Under the pieces are notes generated by a model. The model made no database searches. It was not told the DNA's origin and saw only the letters and a list, made by a program, of their open reading frames with translations. From Nocardia asteroides (GTDB taxonomy: Bacteria; Actinomycetota; Actinomycetes; Mycobacteriales; Mycobacteriaceae), in contig NZ_CP089214.1 of assembly GCF_021183625.1 (NCBI RefSeq), positions 6,696,001 to 6,760,000 on the forward strand: 64,000 nt of DNA, given 5' to 3'. Position numbers and translations under genes: made by a program. This document shows positions 1 through 7,768 of this stretch, piece after piece (the first letter of the stretch is position 1; each line of letters begins with the position of its first letter).

Positions 1-1448
1 AGCCGGACCGCGATCAGCGGCCCCGCCTCCGGGTCCAGGATGCGGTGCGGCTTGGCGACCCGCCCGGCCTTGTCGCCGAAGAAGGTGCGGGCGTTGTGGA
101 TCGCCATGACCTGGGCGTCCTTGGTGAACTTGTTGGTGATCTCGCGGTCCCTGGCGACGATCTGGCGCTCCAGCTCGTCGTGGTCGAGCTTCGGGCCGCG
201 GGCGATGGCGTTCATGCCGTCGACCAGCGCGGGCAGCGTATCGGCGACCACGAAGTCGACGCCGTGCTTCTTGAACGCCTCCACCGGGCCCGGCGCGCCC
301 TTGGCCACCCGGCTCTTCAGCACCAGCTTGAGGTCCTTGCCGGTGACGTCCGGGTTCTGCTCGGAGCCGGAGAGCGCGAACTCCTTCTCGATGATCGACT
401 GGGTGAGCACGAACCACGAGTAGTCGTGGCCGCCGGCCAGGATCGCCTTCATGGTGCTGTTGGTGTCGAAGCCGGGGAAGCAGGGCGCGGGCAGCCGCTT
501 GCCGTCGGCGTCGAACCAGAGCGACGAGGGGCCGGGGATGATGCGGATGGCGTGGTCCGGCCAGATCGGGTCCCAGTTGACGATGCCCTCGGTGTAGTGC
601 CACATGCGGTCCCGGTTCACGATCCGCCCGCCCGCGGCCTCGGCGATGCCGAGCATGCGGCCGTCCACGTGCGCGGGCACGCCGGAGATCAGTGTCTCCG
701 GGCACTTCCCGAGCCGCTCGGTCGGCCAGTTGCGCCGGATCAGGTCGTGGTTGTGCCCGATCCCGCCGGAGGTCACCACCACCGCCTTACCGCTGAACTC
801 GAACGCGCCGGTGACCTCGCGCGAGCTGGCCTGCCCGCGCTCCAGCTCGCTGGGCTCGAGCACGCTGCCGCGCACCCCGGTGACGCTGCCGTCGGCGACC
901 AGCAGCTCGTCCACCCGGTGCCGGAACTCGAAGGTCACCAGCCCGCGCCGCTCGGCCTCGAGCACCGGCTCCAGGAAGACGCGCACCACCTCGGGGCCGG
1001 TGCCCCAGGTGAGGTGGAAGCGCGGCACCGAGTTGCCGTGGCCGTCGGCGAGCGCGCCGCCGCGCTCCGCCCAGCCGACCAGCGGTGTCACCCGCAGCCC
1101 GAGTTCGCGCAGGTACTCGCGCTTCTCGGTGGCGGCGAAGCGCACGTAGGCCTCGGCCCAGCGGCGCGCCCAGTGGTCCTCGTCGGCCCGGTCGAACCCG
1201 GCCGAGCCGTACCAGTCCTGCAGCGCCAGCTCGTAGGAGTCGGAGATGCCGAGCCTGCGCTGCTCGGGGGTGTCGACCAGGAACAGCCCGCCGAGCGACC
1301 AGAACGCCTGCCCGCCGAGGTTGGCCCGGTTCTCCTGATCGAGCACGCGCACCCGGTGCCCGGCCCGCGTCAGTTCGTAGGTGGCGACGAGGCCGGCCAG
1401 CCCCGCTCCGACGACGATGACCTCGGGGTCGCTGCCGATCGATGTCAT
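1..1448 (-). CDS. FAD-binding dehydrogenase, KstD/fumarate-reductase-like (3' end outside window)
   Basis: Translating the minus strand from the ATG at 1446-1448 gives an open frame of 482 codons that runs off the window start, so the C-terminus is missing. The N-terminus carries a Rossmann FAD motif, VIVVGAGLAGLVATYEL, followed by an acidic residue at the end of the second strand (LDQE). Further in are GG(Q)AFWSLGG and SGGIGHN stretches typical of the FAD-dependent dehydrogenase family that includes 3-ketosteroid delta-1-dehydrogenase and fumarate reductase flavoproteins. It resembles the protein annotated Rv0785 in M. tuberculosis, from memory. The ATG overlaps the stop of the upstream TetR gene as ATGA, so the two are translationally coupled and the regulator probably controls this enzyme. 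The substrate is not evident; a steroid or other cyclic ketone is only an inference from the family. Confidence 0.85.
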   Translation of the reverse strand, partial: MTSIGSDPEVIVVGAGLAGLVATYELTRAGHRVRVLDQENRANLGGQAFWSLGGLFLVDTPEQRRLGISDSYELALQDWYGSAGFDRADEDHWARRWAEAYVRFAATEKREYLRELGLRVTPLVGWAERGGALADGHGNSVPRFHLTWGTGPEVVRVFLEPVLEAERRGLVTFEFRHRVDELLVADGSVTGVRGSVLEPSELERGQASSREVTGAFEFSGKAVVVTSGGIGHNHDLIRRNWPTERLGKCPETLISGVPAHVDGRMLGIAEAAGGRIVNRDRMWHYTEGIVNWDPIWPDHAIRIIPGPSSLWFDADGKRLPAPCFPGFDTNSTMKAILAGGHDYSWFVLTQSIIEKEFALSGSEQNPDVTGKDLKLVLKSRVAKGAPGPVEAFKKHGVDFVVADTLPALVDGMNAIARGPKLDHDELERQIVARDREITNKFTKDAQVMAIHNARTFFGDKAGRVAKPHRILDPEAGPLIAVR

Positions 1449-2092
1449 GGATTTCCTTCCGTTGTGGTCCGGCGGGGCGTGCTGTAGGCGAGCACCACCC
1501 GCCGGAAGAGTTCGGTGCGCTCGCGCCGCACCGCGGGATCGTCGGGGGCGAGCACGATCTGCAGGCTGGTGCCGTCGTGCACCGCGACCAGCGCGCGGCC
1601 GAGCGCGGCGGGGTCGGGGACGGCGCGGCCGGTGCGGGCCAGCGCGGCGACGACGGTCGGCATCAGCGCGGCTACGATGGCCTCCTCGCGCGCGGCGGTG
1701 ACCCGGCGCAGCGCCGGGTTGCGCAGGGCGTGCGTGGTGAACTCGGCGGTGATCCGGTACCAGGGCTCCTCGACCGGGACGGCCTGCTCGAAGCGGGCGA
1801 CCATGGCGGTGAGGCCGGGCTCCGCGCCCGCGGCGAGCTCGTCGAGGGCGGCGGCCACCCCGGCGACCATGGCGGCCGAGCGCTGCTCCCACATGGCCAG
1901 GAAGAGCTCGTCCAGCGAGGTGAAGTTGGAGTAGAAGGCGCCGCGGGTGAACCCGGCGCGCTCACAGACCTTTTCCACGGTGGCGCGGCCGAACCCGTCC
2001 TCGGCGAAGACCTCGTAGGCGGCGGCGAGCAGCCGGGCGCGCGTCTCCTCGCGCCGCCGCGTGACCCGCTTGCCGCCGACCGCAGGCATCAT
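1445..2092 (-). CDS. TetR/AcrR family transcriptional regulator
   Basis: This 215-residue protein has an N-terminal TetR helix-turn-helix at about residues 12-60 (ARLLAAAYEVFAEDGF, then TVEKVCERAGFTRGAFYSNF), the most conserved signature of the family. The rest is a helical ligand-binding domain with no recognisable ligand class. The ATG at 2092 is preceded by a GAGGGG ribosome binding site. The stop overlaps the start of the FAD dehydrogenase by ATGA, so both genes form one operon. A 43-bp palindrome just upstream (2102-2144) is the obvious operator, suggesting autoregulation plus control of the dehydrogenase. The effector is unknown. Confidence 0.92.
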   Translation of the reverse strand: MMPAVGGKRVTRRREETRARLLAAAYEVFAEDGFGRATVEKVCERAGFTRGAFYSNFTSLDELFLAMWEQRSAAMVAGVAAALDELAAGAEPGLTAMVARFEQAVPVEEPWYRITAEFTTHALRNPALRRVTAAREEAIVAALMPTVVAALARTGRAVPDPAALGRALVAVHDGTSLQIVLAPDDPAVRRERTELFRRVVLAYSTPRRTTTEGNP

Positions 2093-2101
2093 CGCCCCTC
2101 A

Positions 2102-2144
2102 CTCTCGATACACGAACGTATCAGATACGTCGGTGTATCGAGAG
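2102..2144. promoter_or_regulatory. 43-bp nested palindrome, probable TetR operator
   Basis: The sequence is symmetric about A2123, with 19 of 21 base pairs matching. The outer arms CTCTCGATACA (2102-2112) and TGTATCGAGAG (2134-2144) are perfect, and so is the inner core ACGTATC-A-GATACGT (2117-2130). It can also be read as two GATAC-type half-site pairs, which fits binding of two TetR dimers. It lies 10-52 bp upstream of the TetR start, where a repressor would block the promoter. The assignment to this regulator is inferred from position. Confidence 0.75.
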
Positions 2145-2155
2145 CGGTTCGGGGC

Positions 2156-3211
2156 TCAGACCTCGGCGAGGACGCGCCGCGGGGCGGGGGCGGCGACGCG
2201 GTGGATGGTCTCCAGGGCGAGCGGGGCGGTCTCGGTCTCACGCAGCCAGTGCGTCCAGAGCCGGTCGGCGTAGCTGTCGAAGCCGGGCACCGCGATGCCG
2301 GTGTTCCGCAGCCGGGCGCGGGTGGTGTCGTCGATGAACTCGGCGGGCACCCGGACCTGGGCCGGGGCGTGCGCGGGGATGCCGAGCAGGTCGAGCACGT
2401 GGTCGCGGAGCAGCGGGTAGCCGGGCAGCCGGGCCAGCCGGTCGAGCAGGATTCCGCTGCCGGGCAGCGCGATCGCGCGCGGGGCGCCCGCCGCGCGGGC
2501 CAGTGCCGCGTACAGCTCGCCGAAGCCCTGCCTGGCCGGGTTCACCAGGTGGAAGGTGCGGCTGTGCTGGCCGGGCCTGCGCACCAGCTCGGCCAGCGCG
2601 GCGGCCACGTAGTCGACCGGGACCACGTTGGTGGTGCCCCAGTCCGGCAGGATCACCGGCAGCTCGGCGGGGAGCCCGGTGAGCCGGGCGACCGCGGCGA
2701 GGAAGGGCGCGGTGCCGCTGCCGCGGTCGATCTCGCCGGTGCGCGAGTCGCCGGTCAGGATGCCGGAGCGGAAGATCCGCCAGTGCACGTCGCGCGCGTG
2801 CCGCACCAGCTCCTCGGCGGCGAAGGCGAGGCGGTGCGCGGCGCAGGTGAGCGACTGGCCGATGTCGAAGTCGTCCTCGAAGAAGCGGCCGGGGTGCGCG
2901 CCCGCGACGGCGACCGAGGAGAGGTAGTTCAGCGTGGCGCCGAGCCGGGCGGCCGAGGCGAGGGTCCAGCGCAGCTCGGTGACGTGGTTCGCCTGCTCCG
3001 CGGCGGCGCTCGCCGGGCCGAGGTGCACGATGTGGTCGACCGCGGGGACGTCGCGCTGCGGCACCCGGATTCCGGCGGGCAGCGCGAGCAGGGTGGCGCC
3101 GGTGCGGTCGGTCGGCACGTGGACGACGGCGGTGCCGTCGGCGTCGAGTAGCCGCCGCACGACTCGCCCGCGCAGGAACTCGCTGCCGCCGGTGACGATG
3201 TAGGAAACCAT
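2156..3211 (-). CDS. SDR-fold NAD(P)-binding protein with degenerate active site
   Basis: The 351-residue protein has the layout of extended short-chain dehydrogenases and thioester-reductase domains: N-terminal Rossmann segment, LNYLSSVAVAG around residue 95-103, and a substrate-binding C-terminus with VNPARQGFGELY. Key residues are altered. The nucleotide motif that normally reads TGxTGFLG is TGGSEFLR at residues 7-14, so two of the three glycines are replaced. The usual YxxxK pair before the FxAE helix reads AHRLA at 125-129, removing both catalytic Tyr and Lys. The ATG at 3211 is chosen over an upstream GTG because it has a GGAGGAG ribosome binding site and begins right at the Rossmann strand. 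It may be a non-catalytic regulator or carrier-binding protein. It lies upstream of the TetR operator on the same strand and may be transcribed separately. Confidence 0.8.
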   Translation of the reverse strand: MVSYIVTGGSEFLRGRVVRRLLDADGTAVVHVPTDRTGATLLALPAGIRVPQRDVPAVDHIVHLGPASAAAEQANHVTELRWTLASAARLGATLNYLSSVAVAGAHPGRFFEDDFDIGQSLTCAAHRLAFAAEELVRHARDVHWRIFRSGILTGDSRTGEIDRGSGTAPFLAAVARLTGLPAELPVILPDWGTTNVVPVDYVAAALAELVRRPGQHSRTFHLVNPARQGFGELYAALARAAGAPRAIALPGSGILLDRLARLPGYPLLRDHVLDLLGIPAHAPAQVRVPAEFIDDTTRARLRNTGIAVPGFDSYADRLWTHWLRETETAPLALETIHRVAAPAPRRVLAEV

Positions 3212-3309
3212 GACTCCTCCGGGGTCCGCTCGGGTGCGTGCGGAGGCGGCGGTGCCTCCGATGGTTCCCCGCGTGCCTGTGACCCAGGGCACGGTACGGA
3301 TCAGCCGGC

Positions 3310-3347
3310 GTGTGCGGCGTCACACAGGTAACGGGGTGTGCGACACC
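3310..3347. promoter_or_regulatory. Two short inverted repeats in the 3212-3563 intergenic gap
   Basis: The 352-bp gap between the SDR-fold gene and the heme oxygenase gene holds no convincing gene. It contains GTGTG-N6-CACAC (3310-3325) and GGTGT-GCG-ACACC (3335-3347), about 100-135 bp upstream of the SDR start on the minus strand. These could be operator half-sites for an unidentified regulator. I see no clear -35/-10 pair and no T-tract terminator in the rest of the gap. Confidence 0.35.
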
Positions 3348-3563
3348 GGCTTCCGGGCAGCTCACATTCGGGGAACCGAGTGCGGGGTAGCGGCAGGAGA
3401 TCTGCCCGCCGGCCCCGCGGGTGGAACGTCGTCGTCCCGACTGATAGTCGATGGTAATGGTGAGCCCGCACCCGGGGCAATGTGATCTGTTCCGCCAGAC
3501 GGCTCCGGGCAGGCGTGATCACCAAGTGTCGCAAGGGATTACGAGAAAGTTGTCGATCTCGTG

Positions 3564-4226
3564 TCAGGAGAGCCTGCGCTCGGCGAACTCGGCGTCCAGC
3601 GCGGCGAAGACCGCGGTGTTCAGCGAGAACGCGCGCTGCCCCTCGTCCAGCACCCGGCGCCGCTCCAGGTCGTCGAGGTCGAGTCCGTCCAGCAGCGCGC
3701 GGTATTCGCGCTTGAAGGCGGCCGGGTTCCGCACGCCCTCGAAGACGTAGAAGCGCACGCCGTCGCCGCGGTGCGGGAGATCCCAGAGCTTCTCGGCGAC
3801 TCCGCGGATCACCTGCCCGCCGGAGAGGTCGCCCAGGTAGCGGGTGTAGTGGTGGGCGATGTAGCCGGCCGGCCAGTCCCTGGCGCACTCGTCGATGCGG
3901 GCGGCGTAGGCGGCGGTCGCCGGGAGCGCGGTGAGGCCGTCGCGCCAGCCGGGGCCGACCAGGTGCGCGAGGTCGCGCTCGAGTTCGGCGGTGCGGGCCA
4001 GCTCGGGCTTGATGAACGGACCAGCCACCGGGTCGGCCGCGAGCTCGTCCCAGTGGCCCTCCAGCGCCCGGTACACGAACCACAGCTGGCCGGTGTAGCG
4101 CTGGTAGGAGTCGAGGCCGAGCATGCCGCCGAGCATGTCGGCCATGAAGCGGGAGTTCTCCGCCTCGGTGTGCTGCCGCTCGGTGGCGGTACGGATCTGA
4201 ACGGAGAACGGAACCGTATCCGACAT
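3564..4226 (-). CDS. hmuO: Heme oxygenase (biliverdin-producing)
   Basis: The 220-residue length matches bacterial heme oxygenases of the HmuO/HO-1 type, which open the heme ring to biliverdin, CO and Fe2+ and so release iron from host or recycled heme. The proximal histidine is H19 in TERQHTEAENSRFM. The distal-helix motif GDLSGG, whose glycines contact heme, is at residues 132-137 after HHYTRYL. A good ribosome binding site (GGTGGAGG) precedes the ATG at 4226. No classical iron-box palindrome is visible in the 64 bp upstream, so regulation by iron is unproven here. There is no heme transport gene beside it. Confidence 0.95.
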   Translation of the reverse strand: MSDTVPFSVQIRTATERQHTEAENSRFMADMLGGMLGLDSYQRYTGQLWFVYRALEGHWDELAADPVAGPFIKPELARTAELERDLAHLVGPGWRDGLTALPATAAYAARIDECARDWPAGYIAHHYTRYLGDLSGGQVIRGVAEKLWDLPHRGDGVRFYVFEGVRNPAAFKREYRALLDGLDLDDLERRRVLDEGQRAFSLNTAVFAALDAEFAERRLS

Positions 4227-4290
4227 GAGCGGGCCTCCACCTCGACTCGCCGCCCGGCGGCCGCCGGATGACCTGATTGACGTCTCGACT

Positions 4291-5991
4291 TTACCGGGCG
4301 GATCCGCGCACCGCAGCAGCGTCGCCGACCCCGGCTACGCGCCTGCGCCGCAGCGAGATCTTCTGCCGCCGGACGACGATCGGCCTGCGCAGCGCGCCGA
4401 AGCGGCGCAGGATGCGCGGCCTGCGCACGGTCCGGTCGACCCACTCGCCCAGCGTGACGCCCGCGGCCAGCGCGCAGCCGATGCCGATGGCGCCGAAGAG
4501 CTGGTTGAAGCCGAGCAGCAGCTGGTCGTTGAGCAGCCCGTACAGCCCCCGGTACAGCGCCAGGCCGGGCAGCAGCGGGGTGATCCCGGCGACCGCGACG
4601 ACCAGCGGCGGCGTCAGCGCGCGGCGCGCCATGAGGCCGCCGGCCAGCCCGACCACGGTGGCCGCGAAGCCGGAGCCGGTGACCGGGCCGAAGCCGATGT
4701 GCCCGGCGATCACGTAGCAGATGGTGCCCGCCGCCCCGCTGAACGCCGCAGCGGCCAGCGCCCGCCGCTCCGCGTAGCAGGCCAGCGCGAAGGCGAGCGC
4801 CGCGACGGCACCGGCGACGATCTGCACCGGCAGGTCGGTGAGCGCGCGCGGCGGGCTCATGTCCACCGGCAGCACCGGGGTCGCGATCACCTCGCCGACC
4901 CGCAGCGCCAGCGCGATCCCGGCGATGATCGCGCCGGTCATCATGACCACCTCGAGCATCCGCGCCGCCGCGGTGATCGGCGCCCCGGTTATCGCGTCCT
5001 GCACCGAGCCGACCAGCGACAACCCGGAGAGCAGCACGGTGATCCCGGCCGCGATGATCAGCGTCGGATCCACCGAGAGGCCGAGCGGCCCGGCCACCGC
5101 GGCCAGCCCGACCGCGGGGGCGGCGGCCAGCATCCCGCCCACCATGTGCTGGAAGAAGAAGGGGAGCCCGAACCGGTTCAGCAGCCGGTTGGTCCGGTCG
5201 ATGACGGCCGTGGTCAGGAAGGCGAGCAGCGCCACGATCGGGCCCGCGCCGAGCAGCGCCGCGATCGACGCCGCCAGCAGCGACCAGCCGAAGGTCGCCG
5301 CCCAGCGCTGGTAGGGGTGCGGGGCGGTGGTGATGGCGTCCAGCGCGGCGCGCGCGTCGCCGGGGGAGACGATCTCCGAGCGGATCCGGCGGGTCAGCCG
5401 GTCCACCGCGGCGAGCCGGGTGAAGTCGAGCGAGCGGTACCGCACCACCCGCATCATGCTGGCCGGTGGCAGCAGCGAGCCGCGGTCGGCCCAGATCCGG
5501 ATGCTGTCGTAGGTGACGTCGACGTCGACCTTGGCCAGGCCGTAGGTGGCGGCGATGAACTGCACCTGGGTGGTCGTGTCGATCACGCCGGTGCCGGAGG
5601 CGAGCACCACCTCGCCGACCCGGACCGCCAGGTCGAGCACCTCGGTGACCTGGGCGTCGTCGCCGAGGTCGATGGGTTGCAGCGGGGCGGGGGCGGAGAC
5701 GATGGTGTCGGCGGTGGCCTGCCGGTCCGCGACCAGCAGGCCGACCGCCTGGCTGACCACCGGCGAGACCCGGCTGCGCCGGCGCCACGGCGCGCGCCGG
5801 GAGCCGTGTTGGATGCTCCGGCCGGTCGCACCGCCCGCTGTCTCGTCGGCGCCGACGCCGCGCGAGAGCGCATCCGCTGCGGATCCGCCACCGAGGACAT
5901 CGGCGCGGAAGGGCCGGGCCGCGCCGCGCGTATCGCGGGCGGCTCCGAATCCGGGAAGAACTCCTCGCACCATGCCCGCGAAGGTAGTCAC
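4291..5991 (-). CDS. thrE: ThrE-type threonine/serine exporter family membrane protein
   Basis: The protein has the two-part ThrE architecture. An N-terminal soluble DUF1212 half covers roughly residues 80-260 (ASGTGVIDTTTQVQF, then YDSIRIWADRG). A C-terminal half has about ten hydrophobic helices, including AGITVLLSGLSLVGSVQDAI. ThrE of Corynebacterium exports threonine and serine; export of the same amino acids here is inferred from family. The reading frame begins with GTG at 5991, but no strong ribosome binding site decides between that and ATG at 5973, so the first six residues are uncertain. It is not obviously in an operon with either neighbour. Length (566) is somewhat above the Corynebacterium protein because of a low-complexity N-terminus. 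Confidence 0.88.
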   Translation of the reverse strand: MTTFAGMVRGVLPGFGAARDTRGAARPFRADVLGGGSAADALSRGVGADETAGGATGRSIQHGSRRAPWRRRSRVSPVVSQAVGLLVADRQATADTIVSAPAPLQPIDLGDDAQVTEVLDLAVRVGEVVLASGTGVIDTTTQVQFIAATYGLAKVDVDVTYDSIRIWADRGSLLPPASMMRVVRYRSLDFTRLAAVDRLTRRIRSEIVSPGDARAALDAITTAPHPYQRWAATFGWSLLAASIAALLGAGPIVALLAFLTTAVIDRTNRLLNRFGLPFFFQHMVGGMLAAAPAVGLAAVAGPLGLSVDPTLIIAAGITVLLSGLSLVGSVQDAITGAPITAAARMLEVVMMTGAIIAGIALALRVGEVIATPVLPVDMSPPRALTDLPVQIVAGAVAALAFALACYAERRALAAAAFSGAAGTICYVIAGHIGFGPVTGSGFAATVVGLAGGLMARRALTPPLVVAVAGITPLLPGLALYRGLYGLLNDQLLLGFNQLFGAIGIGCALAAGVTLGEWVDRTVRRPRILRRFGALRRPIVVRRQKISLRRRRVAGVGDAAAVRGSAR

Positions 5992-6057
5992 CGCACCGCG
6001 GCGCTCGCATCCGCCCCCGGCCGGAAATGGCTCCCATCACACCCCGACCGGTCGGTG

Positions 6058-7764
6058 TCAGCGCAGATCACGCCGTCGAAAGCCGATCACCCCGACGGCA
6101 ACCAGAATCGTGGCGATCGCGAGCAACCAGAGCAGCGGTTCGGCGGTGAACTCCCCGCCGGGCAGCTTCGGCGGGTGCGTGAACGGCACCAGGTCCATCA
6201 CCCACTGCGGCAGCGCGTCCAGCGAGCCGACGAAGTAGAGCACGATCATGGCGCTCAGCACCCCCCAGGCGAACGGGGCGAAGCGCGGCAGCAGCCCGTG
6301 GAGCGCGGTCGCGATCCCGGTGACCACCCAGACCGCGGGCAGCTGCACCGCCGCCGCGCCGACCACCGCGTCGAAGGTGTGCTCCGGGTCGGCGGTCTGC
6401 GGCGCGTAGACGAGCCCGATCGCGACGCTCGCCACGAAGAGCAGCAGGGCGGGGCCGCCGAGGGCGAAGGTGAGGTGCGCGGCGGCCAGCCGAGGGCGGC
6501 TCACCGCGCCGGCCAGGGTGGCCTCCATCCGGCCGCTGCCCTCCTCGTCGTGCAGCCGCAGCAGCGCCGAGACCGAGTAGGCGGCGGCGACCGCGGCGAG
6601 CAGGGTGAGCGCGTAGGTGATGAAGGAGTCCTCCAGCGCCGACGACCCGCCCATCCGGTCCATCATCTGGCGCAGCGAGTCGTTGTCGCCGAGCATGTCG
6701 CCGACGCTGCCGACCGCGCCGCCGATCAGCAGCCCGTAGAGCGCGAACCCGACCGCCCAGCCGAGCAGCGCGCCGCGCTGCAACCGGGCCGCGAGCCGGA
6801 AGGGGCCGGCGAGCGATTTCTTCGCGGCCGGACGCCCCGGCCGCTCCGCGAGCAGCCCGGCGCCGGTGTCGCGCCGGTCGAGCAGCGCGTAGGCGAACCC
6901 GACCGCGAAGACCGCGAGGGTGAGCAGCGGCAGCAGGACCCACCAGCGCTCCCCGGCGTAGGGGCGGATCTGCAGGCACCAGCCGAGCGGGGAGAACCAG
7001 GAGAGCACGCCGTTGCCCGCGTCGCCTGCCGCGCGCAGCGCGAAGGCGGCGCCGAGCGCGCCGAAGGCGATGCCGCGGGCCACCCGCGCGCCGGTGCTTG
7101 CCTGCGCCGCGACCGCCGCGATACCGGCCCAGACCAGCCCGGAGGCGGCCAGCGACGCACCCCAGGCCACCGACCCGGCGAGTGGCTCGCCGCTGCCGAG
7201 CAGCGACAGCGCGCACACCAGCCCGGCCAGCAGCGACCCGCCGCCGCTGAGCAGCAGCGCCGCGGTGAGCCCGGCGAAGCGGCCGATCCCGGTGGCGCCG
7301 ACCAGCTCCGCGCGCCCGGTCTCCTCCTCGACCCTGGTGTGCCTGACCACGGTGAGCACGACGGCGATGGCGATGACGGTGTACATCGCCCCCGCCTTCC
7401 AGGTGCCGATCGACCCGAGCGACGTCCCGAACACCGGCCCGTACATGGCGAGCAGCGCCGGGCTGGCCGCGGTGGTCGCGGCGAACTGCTCGAGCTGCTC
7501 CGGGCTCGAGTAGAGGTCCTCGACGCTGACCAGCTGGATCGCGGGCATCAGCCCGATCACCAGCGCCCACAGCGGTGCGATCACCCGATCCCGGCGCAGG
7601 TACAGCAGGAACAGCCGGCGGGTACCGGTGAGATCGGCCGCCCGCCCCGGCGCCAGCACGGCCCCCGCCTGCGGGCCCGGCGCGCTCATGCCGTGTCGAT
7701 GGGGCATGAGCGCGGGCCCTTCGTGGCTACGCTCCGCTCCCGCCTGCGGGCCTGACGCGCTCAT
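6058..7764 (-). CDS. ABC transporter permease, polyketide-antibiotic exporter family (Rv1217c-like)
   Basis: This 568-residue integral membrane protein belongs to the large ABC-2 type permease family sometimes called TnrB3 or 'exporter of polyketide antibiotics'. It has about twelve hydrophobic segments in two related halves, beginning with RRLFLLYLRRDRVIAPLWALVIGL. The ATG at 7764 overlaps the stop of the ATPase gene as ATGA. The first 25 residues, however, are a partial in-frame duplication (MSASGPQAGA, then MSAPGPQAGA) created by a repeated palindromic element, so ATG 7689 is the likely ancestral start. With the upstream ATPase and TetR genes it forms an operon like Rv1219c-Rv1218c-Rv1217c, which is linked to multidrug efflux in M. 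tuberculosis. The substrate here is unknown. Confidence 0.9.
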   Translation of the reverse strand: MSASGPQAGAERSHEGPALMPHRHGMSAPGPQAGAVLAPGRAADLTGTRRLFLLYLRRDRVIAPLWALVIGLMPAIQLVSVEDLYSSPEQLEQFAATTAASPALLAMYGPVFGTSLGSIGTWKAGAMYTVIAIAVVLTVVRHTRVEEETGRAELVGATGIGRFAGLTAALLLSGGGSLLAGLVCALSLLGSGEPLAGSVAWGASLAASGLVWAGIAAVAAQASTGARVARGIAFGALGAAFALRAAGDAGNGVLSWFSPLGWCLQIRPYAGERWWVLLPLLTLAVFAVGFAYALLDRRDTGAGLLAERPGRPAAKKSLAGPFRLAARLQRGALLGWAVGFALYGLLIGGAVGSVGDMLGDNDSLRQMMDRMGGSSALEDSFITYALTLLAAVAAAYSVSALLRLHDEEGSGRMEATLAGAVSRPRLAAAHLTFALGGPALLLFVASVAIGLVYAPQTADPEHTFDAVVGAAAVQLPAVWVVTGIATALHGLLPRFAPFAWGVLSAMIVLYFVGSLDALPQWVMDLVPFTHPPKLPGGEFTAEPLLWLLAIATILVAVGVIGFRRRDLR

Positions 7765-7768
7765 GCCC
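7664..7768. repeat. Palindromic element and 29-bp direct repeat at the permease start
   Basis: Two 29-bp direct repeats with two mismatches lie at 7664-7692 and 7739-7767, offset by 75 bp, exactly 25 codons. The segment 7702-7768 is bounded by perfect 13-bp inverted arms, GGGCATGAGCGCG and CGCGCTCATGCCC. A third copy of the right arm (12 bp) sits at 7681-7692. Each right-arm copy supplies a start codon (ATG 7689 and 7764). The layout looks like a small mobile palindromic unit or a slippage duplication that has extended the permease N-terminus without breaking frame. Confidence 0.7.

Noticed and set aside
3210..3485. 91-codon plus-strand ORF in the SDR-heme oxygenase gap
   Set aside because: It has no good SD, overlaps the SDR start region antisense and has no coding-like third-position bias beyond background.
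4225..7755. 1176-codon plus-strand frame antisense to thrE and the permease
   Set aside because: Arg/Gly/Pro/Gln-rich shadow translation without motifs; the minus-strand membrane proteins are convincing.
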